Shown: positions 13,258 through 25,633 of the stretch, one piece after another
Numbering within the stretch: position 1 is the first letter of the stretch
Layout of the letters: every line of letters begins with the position of its first letter
Assembly: GCA_009823395.1 (NCBI GenBank)
Contig: CM020507.1
Location: 4,803,501-4,867,500, forward strand
Length of the DNA stretch: 64,000 bases
From: Thamnaconus septentrionalis
Taxonomy: Eukaryota; Chordata; Actinopteri; Tetraodontiformes; Monacanthidae
Direction of reading: 5' to 3'
The notes under the pieces: model-generated
Databases searched by the model: none
The model's input: only the letters and a program-made list of their open reading frames with translations
What the model was told of the DNA's origin: nothing
Program-made: the position numbers and the translations under genes

Positions 13258-14125
13258 CTGAACAACTAATCAGTAAACTTCTACATTTCTCAATATGCAG
13301 ACGACACTCTGGTGTCTGTTTGAGAATGAAGTGTATTTTGAGCGGCTGAATTGTTGCTTTTAAAACACTGACTGAGTTCACCTCCTGTTCAGACAATCTC
13401 ACACATACTGGGAACGGGAGCTTCAGTCAGAATTCAGAATTTATTTTTCAAAATAGTCAGCAGTTGGACCAGTTAATATAAAAAGTGAATATAGTACATA
13501 TTCTTTTGATAAGTTTGAGCGCCGGTGAAATTTACTTTTTAGTGTATTTGAAATTATTCAATATTGTTTCATGAGCTATTTTATGAGCAGATTTATTTTT
13601 GTTTAAAACTTTCTATATTTTTGCTGACGTGTCACAGCTTGATCCTCCTTAGTGGAGGATTTTCATAGAAAGGTGTAGCTTCCTCCGTTTGTGCCTTAGC
13701 AACACTGCCTGGGAGCATTTTGCATTTAAGAGTAAACCCTTTATCTGGAAATGTAAAAAAAAAAAAAAAACTTGAAAGTTTTTTTTTTTTAAGTGCAAGT
13801 ATAAATCATGCAGTATAACAGCAGTGTGTAAGGGTTTACTCTATTTAACTGTTCAGTACCATTTTGTAAATGTTATGCTGTAGGTAAACAAAGAAACGCT
13901 TGTACAATAAGCTTCATAAAATATATTTGTATATGGAAATGACCTTTAACATGCATCTATTTATTATGTGATTGTTGCTTATCTTGTAAAAGGCGTGGAC
14001 CAGACAAGGGGGAGCCGCGGCTCGGACAGGTTGGAGGTTTTTGTATCTGTGATGGACACTGCTGATATAAAAGTGTGGTGAACTGAACCCTGATTTCTGA
14101 CCAGCCCTACAGAGCATTCAAAGAA

Positions 14126-14135
14126 ATAAATAAAA
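14126..14135 (+). terminator. Candidate bmp3 polyadenylation signals
   Basis: Two overlapping AATAAA hexamers at 14126 and 14130, on the sense strand and about 1.9 kb after the stop. Confidence 0.45.
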
Positions 14136-14150
14136 AAGTATGCAAGACTC

Positions 14151-15772
14151 AGATCTGTCAAGGTTGTCTGGTCTCTGAAGCTGATGGCTTTGTGGAGTTG
14201 TGAATGCCCTATGAATTTGTAAACCAAAACAGTGCGTGACGGAAAAGTACCAGTAGTGTGCATAAACAATGGTAAAGATCATTTTGCAAAGTGTGCGAAC
14301 CATTATCCATGACTGACGGTTTGCATTTTGCTGATGCAATACTGCAGTAAGGCTGCAAAAAGTCACTTAAAAAAAAGGAAACGTGTCACAAACAGTTTGT
14401 GGAAACAACTTTGACATTATTACACATAAGGCCACACACATTCAACTGTACATTCTGTACATACACACATTTACCGGTGTACACATGTATAGGCGGTATT
14501 TACAAAACCCAGTGTGTTTGCTTGTTGAGGTGTCCACAAAATAGCTCGTTATGTTTGGATTTTATACGGTGACTTTGTACACAAGGTGCACAGCCAGTCT
14601 TAAAGGAAGCCTAAATAATATTAAACATTTTCTGAAGCTCTGACAAAATTCCTCTCGGTTTCCTCCCTCTTCACATCCACAATGTGTTTAGGAGCTTAAA
14701 GCTGCAGGCTCAAAACCAGAAAGGTGGATGTTTTGCCAGGCCCGACGACCTGCTGCTCCTGGATGCTCACACTCAATAACAATGGTAAGAGATGGTTGCT
14801 TTTACCACTGCAGGCAGTTCACTTCGGGCGACCCAGGTTTCTGTTGGAAAGTGTTTGGCTGCTGTGTAGGAATTCCTTTACCCAAAAACCTGAACCAAGT
14901 CTCTTGTTTGCCATTTTGCAGCGTCACCTCTCTGCTTCCGCTCGCCTCCGTGCCTCCACGACCAGCAGACAAACAGCACATGTCCTTGAAAATCCCCCCG
15001 CTGAAGGAAACACGAGCAGCTCTGCCGCTTCTGCCGAGGTCTCCATAACGACCACATCTGGAGCCATCATGAGGGCCCCGGGAAAAGCTGCTGAAAACAA
15101 GTTTTTTCAGAGGTAATTATAAAAATATTAGTTACTCGCAACTATTGTCTGTGACTCATGGCTCAGCCCTTCCAAAGCAATAAAACACAGGGTTTATTTG
15201 TCAGGAGACGCAGCTGATTACCAGATACTTCTGAGGGACCCATCTGCAGGCTACCTCAGCACAATTACAGTGTAACAACTAACTTTTCAAACATTATTCA
15301 AACTCAGCCGAGTGTTTAGTTGACACAAACTTTGCTGATGTCCGTTGGCAGGCAAGTGCGGTGGTAAAAATGGAAAAATCATTGGTTTGAATTGAACTTC
15401 CCCGTAGGCAGTATATTCTTGGAGCACTGCCTCACAGACGTTTGATGGAAACAACAAAATTCCACATAAAATCTTGTCAAAAACACACTAGCCTGAGATG
15501 GTTCTGATTTAAACAAGAGGAAAAAAGCAGAAACTGGGCACGAGTTGTGTCTATTACCGTTGCTTCCTATTTAATAAGCCACAATGCCCTCTCAGGTATA
15601 AACAGTGTGACTGGCCATTATAAAACAAGATGTTGTTGTTGTTGTTGTCACCAGGTAACAGCAGGTTGTTACCCAGGGGACCTCGGTCATGGGAGCAGAG
15701 GAGATGTGGCCTCATTGCCGCCCACTTTGGCCATTAGCTTTAGCTGTAGCTGGAGAAGAGAAGCAGCAGGTC
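14151..15772. other. Convergent gap between bmp3 and prkg2, including the prkg2 3' UTR
   Basis: No coding content. On the minus strand the prkg2 3' UTR starts at 15772. A minus-strand AATAAA (TTTATT on the plus strand) at 15193-15198 would give it about 570 nt. The rest is AT-rich with no recognised element. Confidence 0.55.
15193..15198 (-). terminator. Candidate prkg2 polyadenylation signal
   Basis: AATAAA on the minus strand, about 575 nt after the prkg2 stop codon. Confidence 0.4.
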
Positions 15773-15868
15773 TCAAAAGTCCATGTCCCAACCAGAGAGC
15801 TCGTCAGGCGGACTTTCCTCGTCCGGAGGGTATTTGTCAAAGTAGCTGTGATCCGTCGGTCCTGTAAG
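15773..15868 (-). CDS. prkg2: prkg2 coding exon 18 (residues 738-768 and stop)
   Basis: Encodes [24 protein letters not shown] and TGA. This is the AGC-kinase C-terminal tail. Acceptor accacaacag. Confidence 0.95.
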   Translation of the reverse strand, partial: LTGPTDHSYFDKYPPDEESPPDELSGWDMDF

Positions 15869-18800
15869 CTGTTGTGGTCATTTGAAAAAAGAAAAGAAAG
15901 AAAAAAGAAGCAGAGAGAGAATAGTGAGTCCTGCATCTCGCAATTTGATCGTTAGAACCCCACAGGTCAAATCTCGTGGCCCTGGTGTTCCATTGCCATC
16001 CAATTTCAAAGGCTTTGAAAAATCTCCAGACACAATGTGCCGGCAGCGGCAACATGTGCGAAGCAGAGGTTAGTGGCTAAATGACACGCAACATGTTTTT
16101 TCTAAACCATGCCTTATTATCCACACATGGTTTGTGTTTGCCAAAAAAAAAATCAATTAAATTAAATAAATAAGACTGTGTTGTACAAACAAATGAAAGA
16201 TACATTTTATAATCTTCAAAACAAACACCTGCAGATAAAGTTCTGGGTTGTCTCATCTTGGCTTGACAGGTTAAAAAAAAAAAAACTGACGACCAAAAAA
16301 AAAAGCGACAACAATCAGAACGCTCCGCACTGAACCAATCAAGACTCTGGCTTAGTTTAAGTTGGGCAGCATTTAATTTTAGCTCATCCGTTGTGGCGCC
16401 GGAAACACATGGCAGCCGGCTGGAAACAAGCAGCCTCGTAATACATCCAAACAGTAGGCTTAAATATGTTGGATGTTTTTACCATCTCCAGAGGGGTGAC
16501 GCTACACGATGACATGTTGCATGAGCTACACGCAAAACAAAAAATAATATGTGCATGAAAACATTTCAGGAATGAAGTTACAGAATATCTGCGTCTCCCT
16601 GTATTAAAGAGACAAAGTGCTACGCTGGGCTCAAAGCTACCAATTCCACAACGGTCGGATGACATATTACACATACAGAATGCAAACAGACCTTATGCCA
16701 AAAACATGTGAATGACCTCAGTTTTCCCAGAGCTGAAGACCTGCTCAGTTTGGCCAACGGTCCGACCAACTGGTACTCATGTCATGCAGTGCCAGTGCCA
16801 CTGGTTCTATGTTAACATGAATGTAGATGATCAGAACATCAGGACAGAACCCTGAGCAAAGGCAGAAGCAAAGGAAAACTGGCCTGCAGCCAAGACAACT
16901 TTCCTGCTGCGGACTGGAGGGGAACCACCTCAGGGTTGTTCAACGTCATGACTACTACACAGTGGTTGTCTTCTTCCAATATCGCCAGAAAAATAGGGTG
17001 CTTTTCACATGTTTTTAATGTTTTACTTCATTGAAAATCTTGGTGCGTGGATCTACAGGTTATCATTAGAATGGTTTCAGCTGGTGCTATGTGGATTCTG
17101 ATAACTTGATTGGATTCTGATCTGAAGATAATGGTACACGTCTAAGCGTAACATCAATAAGTCAACACATCCAGGTTTGACTTACTGCTCTCTTCAGTGG
17201 GGAGGGTAAACTCCTGGCCTTCAGTCCTTCCCAGTTGAAGCCATTGAACCACCTTCATATACAAGACGCAAAGCACAGAAAGAACATCAGAAAGATTTGT
17301 TTTGTTTTGGGTTTTTTTTTCAAATTCTATTTTTATCACCACAAGGTCTGGCACTAATTCTAGAGCGAATGACGCTTGCAGACGTTCACCCTGAACTCGA
17401 CCCCTTGTTCCTGTGGTTGTGTCTGGCTGACAGACAGTCCTGGATGAAGACACAGCTATGGGCAATGTGTCGACTGCATTAAGCCTTTTCATTATGTTCT
17501 GCATCCCCCTCTTCTCGCACACCATGTTCACTATTGATCTAACTGCAGAGGTCAGAAACCATTACAATCATTCATATTGGCCAATCAGCGTTAATACCCC
17601 ACAGTCGATCATCACTATGACATCAGCAAGAAAAATGGGTCCGTTCCCTTTTTGTTTACCTGTGCTTCTTGATGTCAGTAATTCCATTTTTGAGGTTTCC
17701 CACTCGCTCGGAGGGATTTCGCCTGTCAGAAAGATCAGAATTGAAAATGACTCGTGAAACCCCAAAAAAGTCCTTTTGTCTTTGATGTTCCAGTGCATTA
17801 ATATTTATGATCCCCATTTGTTCTTTGGGTTATTTCCACTGCTCAGATATGTGACCCTGCCTCCCAACTGATTCAAATGCAGTAGCCTGTTTCACTTGAA
17901 CGGTTTGAGCAGAAGTCATTGAGTCCAACGTGTTGCGAGCACAAATGCAATTGTCTGGAAGATACTTTTTTCGGATATTTTCCCATTCTCTTCTGATTCA
18001 GTGTTTTTTTTCTATACTGTGGTCTTGTACCTGCATAGTTTGCGTATGAGGTCCTCGGGTCTCTTGCTGATCTTCTTGGGGAAGTCCATCTTCTCAATGC
18101 CTTTCAAGATGAACGTGTACGTCATCATCTGGTCACTGCCAGAGAAGGGAGGACTGTGGAGTAACAACAGTGGAAAGTCAACCCTTTACGGATGCTGCTC
18201 TCTGCCATATTGATCTGTTCAGCATCGTATCAGACAGGATACCATTGAATCAGAAGAAGATGCGGAGTTCAAACACGTCACTGCTGGATCAGACTACCAG
18301 ACACACTGACCTTCCAGTGAGCAGCTCAAACACCAGGATACCCAAAGACCAGAAGTCCACACTGAAGTTGTGGCCCTTGTTAAGGATGATCTCAGGGGCC
18401 ACATACTCTGGAGTCCCACAGAAGGTCCAGGTCTTCTGGCCACATCGCATCTTTTTGGCAAAACCAAAGTCAACCTGGAAAGCCAAAGTTGATCCATTCA
18501 TTTGGAAAATAGTTTCGGAAATGTCCCCCAAGAAAAGCAAAAATCAATTCTAGCGTACTAGTTTGATGTATCCTTCCCCATCCAGCATGAGATTCTCAGG
18601 CTTTAGGTCTCGGTACAGGACCCCCTTCCGATGGAGGTACTCAAACGCTTCAGTGACACAGCCAACGCAGAACTTAGCCGTAGGCTCGTCAAAGCTCCCC
18701 CTAGTGTTGAAAAAGCAAACTCTTGGCAAACGAGAACCTTTTCAAACTCCTGATTCTGCAGTGACTAAAGCAGCGGCGGCTGTACCTGTCTCTGAGCAGA

Positions 18801-21800
18801 CTCCAAACTTCTCCTCCCAGGCAGGCCTCCAGCAGCATGTACACATATTTGTTGTCTTTAAACGTGCGATATAATCTGAAGTGAAAGAAGCAAAGGGGTG
18901 CAACTCCTGAAGCCAACCAAACATCAGCATGAAAAGGAATTCTAAGTACATGAAGTGAACTCATAGTGCGCAGCACATGAGGGCAGGGCAGCGGGAGGAG
19001 CGCTTTATGGTGAAATATGACTTTAATATCTGTGATTGTTCTGCAAACTGGATCATGGTAATTCAAGAGAGGGTGACAGGAACACTGCACTGCCTCAGTA
19101 TTTCATCAGTGACACAGAAAAAAACACATTTTATTCGCTGAGGTCTTGATATCCCCCTGACGTTCTGTCCTACTGACTGGATATAATCTGCTTGGGGGCC
19201 TCAGCTGTGATCAAATAAAAACTTAATAAGCAGGCCCGGCTTCCCCCGACTAATGGAGCGCAGGCCGGAGAAAACGGAAGTCCGTTTGAAAGGCTGAAAC
19301 ATGACTGACTTGACAACGAAAGGCGAGCGAGCCTCCGCCAGGATCTTCCTCTCCGAGTGGATGTGCTCCTCCTGCCGGTTGTCCACCACATGCTTCTTCT
19401 TGATGACCTTCAGTGCAAAAGTGACGTCCTGTTCTTTCACTTTCACCTGCAAGTTGAGAGATAACAGGCGGACAGACACATGAGACCCAGACACATTTAG
19501 GAGATGCGGGTGGTTTAGTACATTCCCCCTTTTCACTTTTGCGTTTATGTTTTCAAGTTTTACCACAAGAAAAACTGGACACCTGCTTGTCCCAAGTCCT
19601 CATCTAAGCCCCACAGTGTAAGCTCGGGATTGCAGTGTACTGGTGGGTAAACGCGCCAAAGGTCTTTCGAAGCGTCGGTGCTGTGAAATATTCTGATGAG
19701 ATCTGGCGTTCACAGGGCAGGGTGAAGAACTTTCTCCATGGGCTCCGAATGGATCTGCCAATTTTCCACTGTCGCAGGTTAGAGAGGTGAGAGCGGCGCC
19801 TCTGTTCACCGGAATGCCACTGCAGCTGCTGTTGTAGATTTTAAAGCGGCAAGCTGTGGAGACGGTGAGGTCAGAGAGCTCCCCCTGCCAGCTGAGGACC
19901 AAGTTAACCAACACAACACCTCCAGGAAGTCTTCCAGGGTGGTGGAGGGGGGGGCTTAATCGAGTGTAGTCGAGGTCTCACCAGTTCGACGCGTCCAAAG
20001 CCGCCCACCCCGAGCGTCGCAATGACCTCCAGCTGGTCGAAGGGCCTGGATGACGGGAACGCCGCCACCAACTCCTTCAACCGGATGACGTCCGGCGACA
20101 GCGGTTGACTCTGGTGGCGCGACACTGACCTCTTCCTGGACAATGACGACAACGCCAACCAAGCTCAATGTTAGTAATGGATATTTTTTTTTCCATCTCT
20201 TTTTTTCAGCTGAGCAAATAAACTATGAAACCTGGACTTTGGCTTTCATTGGCAGTGTTGCGGCTACCTGGCGTGTCTCTTTTTGTCGTCCCGATCGAGT
20301 GTCGCCACGTAACCTTGAAGGTACTTCTGCAGCTCGTTAAAGGTGCCCACGGTCTGATCAAAGGTTCTAAAGAATAGAGAAATAAAAGGGGATGAAAGCT
20401 TTCACGTCATTGAGATATTCAGGTATGACTCCAAGTGCTGAAAGAAGCACACTCACTCCCTGTCGATGACCAAGCACTCCACACCGTTTTCCTCAGCGAT
20501 GATGTTGGCTGACCTCACGTCATCACTGGAGATATTTTAACACCGTGCATGAAAACACAAGCAATTAGGGATCATGACTTCAAACCGGTAAAAACACACA
20601 CTTGGAAGAATTTTTACGGAGTTCTGTGACAGGTGGAACTTTTTACCTTATCAGTGCTTTCTCTCCAAAGTAGTCGCCCTTCTGTAGGGTGTTTATAATC
20701 TGCGGAAAGTGGTGGGCCTCCGTGCTCTGCGTCACCTTCACCTGTACAACACAGTTGGCTGCATTCATAGGGTGTACCGCCATCTCAAGGTCCACATTCT
20801 ACACATGTTGCTGGTGAGTTTGTTTTCTTTCTCATGTTTTTGGTTTTGCACAAAAAATAAAATTAAAAATGTTCTGTTTTAATGATGGTAACTGGATACT
20901 GGTGGGCTTTCATAGACAGAGAGCTGTTAATCAAATATCGCATGGTGTCGAGAGCTCTACATCAGCTGCCTGTCCGAGCAAAAAAACACTTCGGCAGCTC
21001 GGATGTTGTGAAACGTCCCTTTTAATTTGTGAGGCTTTAAAAACCAGTGGCCCACCCCAGTCGAGGTCAAACATCCCACTTGTGGCACAATCCAGCTGGG
21101 GGGAGGAGAGGGAAAAAAAAGATGCCGCAATGACATCAGGGCCCCAACGGGCAGGTTTGTTTTAGCTAAGTGTCCCGTTTGACCTCGGTAACCCTCACTT
21201 CCCTCTGTTTTTCCTGCTGGCGAGCCTGCACGGTTCTGTCCGGCACAAGTTTCGCAGAGGCGGTGGAACCACTCCCTGCCTTAGCAAACAACATCTCCGT
21301 CTTTCTCTGTCTGCTTTGGCGAGCCGAGGAGCTGCTGTCTCACGCTGGCTCTTAATGGCATTTTGAAAGTCCCCATGGGCAAAACTCTGGCCTCGCTCCA
21401 TCTCTTCTTACTCCCTGGTGTCAGGTTGCATACTTATCAGACAGACAGCTGGCTGAGGCCAGCGTGTCCAAAACTCACATACTGATTGGCCAACATCTCA
21501 TTTTGTCCGACTGTTTGCCAAAACCGAGCTGTGAGCTTGAATAGAAAAGTCCGTTGGATTATATCATGTGTGTGAGTTTTTGATGTATTTTTTAGACGTG
21601 TTTAATATATTTCGTAATTCTTGTCGAACCACAAATGAGGATTAAAAGATTAAGGATGAAAAGCAGAGGAGCTTCCAGTCTTGTTGGATCTGATAAAGTC
21701 CTAATGAGTGCCATTGTTACAGAGTTTGGAAATGTCTCTGCTGTGCAGCTCAAGTGTATTATCTTATAAGTATGAAGTGCAAAGCACGTAATGACAAAAT

Positions 21801-24800
21801 CGCTGCTGAATGAGGCGCTCTTTAAGCTCTTCAAGCCGTTGGGGTCATTCAGAAATTCTGAATACATTGCAGTGGCTTCAGTCGTCTTTTCCGTCTCATG
21901 AAAACTGCTGATGTTTGAGGTCTGTATTTTTGTTTTTTGCTTTTTCAAAAAAAAACAAAAAAAACAAAACCGCTAGCACTGTGCCACCTTCACTGGTGCT
22001 TATCCATTTCTGGTAATATTTCACACAGGCAGGGTGATTTTGTTACCACCATGTTGCCCTGCCTGACGGTTCAAGTGCCCTTGGTTAGATATCCCCATCG
22101 TCCCTATCTTGTAGATAAATGTTCCTGCGTGCCACCTGTTTGTCTCTGCGAGGCGCCTCACCTTTCCCTGCGCAATGATGTAGAAGGTGCTGCCTTCCTC
22201 GCCCTCCCGGATGACGTATTCTCCTTTATCATAGTACTCCTAGTGGGACAGGGTGGAGAAAGAGGGAGACGGAGGGCAGTCAGTCAGAACTGAAGTATTA
22301 CATTGATTCGGCCATCGACCCGCATGGTCTGGTTCCTGGTAGCGAGTCCCCTACGGGATGAGGGTGAGAGTTTAGTCATCAATAATGCTCCGTAAATCAG
22401 ACATTTTCAACCTGGTGTAGAAGAGTGGTGGATATGTTTTATTTTTCTTATTATTTTGTTATTTATTTTGGGGGGAGAAGGCTCTGGGGATGGATAAAAC
22501 ATGAAGGACGGTTCGATAGAAAGCAACAGGTGATTTATGATGCTTTTAAGTTGTGTCATGAGGCTTTTTAATGTGCACGGTAATAGGCCAATTTAGCCAA
22601 GGGTGAATGTTTGGGTTGGCATAACAGGAAACTAAAAGCCAGTGTTTCTGCAGAAGTCTCTAAACAGAGGGCTAAATATCAGTGCACTGTATCTTTAACG
22701 CAAGAGCTGAGGACTTTGGTGAAAACAAATAAATTGGTGTGAAGAGCAATTTTTGAATTTCTTGGCTGTTCACAGTCAAAAACCTGGGGTTAGGGTTGGG
22801 GTTAGGCTTCGTTCTGGGGTTGGAGTCAGGGTTGGGGCTGGGGTTGTGGTTGGGGTTAGGCATGGGGTGGGATGAGGTTAGTTAGGGTTGGGGCTGGGAT
22901 TAGGGTTAGATATGGGGTTGGGGCAGGGTTGGCGTTCTGGTTGGGGTTAGCGTTGCTGTTGGGGTTAGGGTTAGGTATGTGGCGGGATGGGGTTAGTTAG
23001 GGTTGGGGCTGGGATTAGGGTTAGGGTTGGGGTTGGGTTGGGGGTGGGGTTGGTGTTAGTGTTGGTGTTAGTGTTGGGGTTGGTATTGGAGTTAGGGTTG
23101 GGGTTGGGGTTGGGGTTGAGGTTACGGTTAGGGTTGGGATTGGGGTTAGGGTTGTGGTTGGGTTTATAAAGGCTGCCTCAATGATGCAGCGTCTGTGAGC
23201 GATGGCTTTTAACTGCTACTCTGGATCCTTATGGTGAGCCTGCGAGCTTCAGCCCTGAACTTTAGCCAAATATTTACCTTTAACAGGAAGGGAAGAGAAC
23301 ATTTTCACTCCCCTCCGCCTCCCCACTCCCAATAAAAAGCTTTGAAGCACATCCCTATGTGGGATCTTTCAAGTCCTGACAAGCTGACGATCCCTTTACA
23401 TCGCCTACCTCTTATCTTAACCATCATGCTGCACTAAATGGGTGCGCGAATGTTGCTGACGTTTCCCATTTGAGCCCTTAATGCGCCGTCGGGAGGCATG
23501 CAGCGTTTGAATCAACTCGTCCTATTTTTGGAGACAGCCGATCGACCAGTCGCAGCACAGATTCAACTGATGTCCCATCTCTGCTTCCAGTGACAGGGGC
23601 GGGGGAAAAAAAAGTAGGCAGGGGGACCATATTCCAGTCCCATACCCCTGGTTAAGAACTTTCAATACTGTCTGGCAGATTCTGGATGAACATCTGTGGT
23701 ACTATTAGGTTACACCTACCCCTCCACCCACCGACTGCCTACGTCTCCGCCCCCGCACCCCTGAGAGAGGCAAGGAATCAGCTTCATCAGAAATGACTGA
23801 ATAAGGAAATTCTCCCATGGAGTAAAGTGGCGAGATGAGCGCTGTGCATGAGGAACGTCCTTGAAGGGGGTTGACAGGGAAAAGATGCTGAGGATGGCTG
23901 TAATCTCCTCTCCTCTCTGTTTTCCCCCTTAGATTGGAAACATTTTCACAATGCTTATAGGATTATCATCTCCTGCGCACGTTTTAACACACGCAGAAAC
24001 TCTTTGGCACATGGAAGTTGTAAGAGTCTTCGCCTGAAAAAAAAAAATTCAAATCTTTACGACGTCCCTCGTCCAACCGTTTGAATAAACACTGTCTGGG
24101 GCCCTGCTCAAATAATCCTGGTAACAATATACGGCACTCAGTGATGACGGGAATAATATCAGCTCTGTTCATCAACAAGGTAATTTGTGAGGTCTTGCTG
24201 ACTGAAGGTAGAGAGTGAATATGCTGACAGGCAGTAATGGTATATGGCCGAATGGTAATGATATTTTGACAGCAGCTATCTGCAAAGTTCAGGCTCCCAG
24301 GAGCAGCCAGGAGAGGCTTTTCAGAAAGGCTCTAATTTGTCCCTCCAGTGGAAATGGAGACAATCTGGCAGAATGACTTACCACCTCCAGGCAGTCCACT
24401 ATTTTGCTGAGCTTGTCCTCTGGTAGATTAGCCAAGAGAGAGACACTGGCATAGAGAGAAAAAAAATACAGATGATGCGCTTTAGTTGGTTCAGGTGTTT
24501 TAGAATGCAAATGACAAACACATCTGCTGCGGGATTATCTCCTGTTTTTAGCCTCTGCAATTCTTTATTTTTCTTAAATAATTTTTTACTCCACTATCAA
24601 GGTTATGTGTGGCTCCTAGATGCTTGCACAACAATCAACAATCAGTTGATAAATTTCTAATTTAAATAAAAATGTGTGATAATTAGACACAAAATCTATT
24701 TGATATTCTGCAATGCTACTGCCACCTAGTGGTACCTAAAAAGCTCGTATAGCTCTGCGTGCCAATGCCAAACCCTCTATCTTCATTGTTGGTGCACTAT

Positions 24801-25566
24801 CACAATAGAAGAGTTAATTTGTCCAAAATGAATCAACCCAGGTGAAGATGAGTTCAATGACTGACTTGTTTTTACGATAACTGCTAACTGCCCTAATCCT
24901 AGCGTGCGTGGTGCTAACCTTCGGAGGAAGTTGCGGTACTGTTCATGCCGGGTCTCAGCCGTCCTCCTCATGATGTTCTGAAAGACCTCGCGGTCCAGAG
25001 CCCACGTCCTCACGTTGTTCACCGCTGTGAAGGCAACGGCGAGAGGAATGAGAGGCGGCGCTACGCTAGCGTTGCTGGCATTTCGCTCACCTGGCTTGTG
25101 GAGCCGCAGCTGTTTTGACTAGCTCCTGGCCAATAACAGGAATATCATTTTTCACTTTCCAACTTAATTGGACCCCTCTGTTCTTGCAAAGAATTCACGC
25201 ACGGCTGCACCTTGGAAGCCGGGGAAAGTAGGTGTGGAAAATGACGGCGATCAGGCCTCCACTGCGGTGGTGAGACTCGTCAAACCCTCAGGAAACTCGC
25301 TGACAAGCCGCTGTTTTCACAAAGACGCAAGTAGCTGCGAAAGTTCCGCGAGGTCAGAGCTCGCCTTTGTCCACCGCCGCTTCACATCCACACTCACCCA
25401 TCTTCCACTTCATCGCACTGTCCCTCCCTGAAGGCCCGCCAGCCAGTCACATGGTTAAATGGAACAACTCAAGTATGTATAGTCAGGTGTTTTCTCTCAA
25501 AATGCCACCGTGATGATGGAACCAATCAGAATGCAGATCCGGGCATTCGCACAAAGCCTGTGTCAA

Positions 25567-25633
<67 letters not shown>

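Larger units (their letters stand above)
12231..14150 (+). other. bmp3: bmp3 3' untranslated region (inferred extent)
   Basis: AT-rich sequence after the stop with no coding content. It includes an AT dinucleotide run (13174-13257) and a poly-A/poly-T hairpin (13755-13790). The end is placed after the overlapping AATAAA signals at 14126-14135, the first strong candidates before the convergent prkg2 transcript. A shorter UTR is possible. Confidence 0.55.

Noticed and set aside
18170..18553. Plus-strand open frame over prkg2 exon 14
   Set aside because: Antisense shadow of the kinase activation-segment exon.
22785..23164. G-rich tract considered as a true telomere or assembly end
   Set aside because: Units are degenerate and the prkg2 exons continue on both sides in phase.
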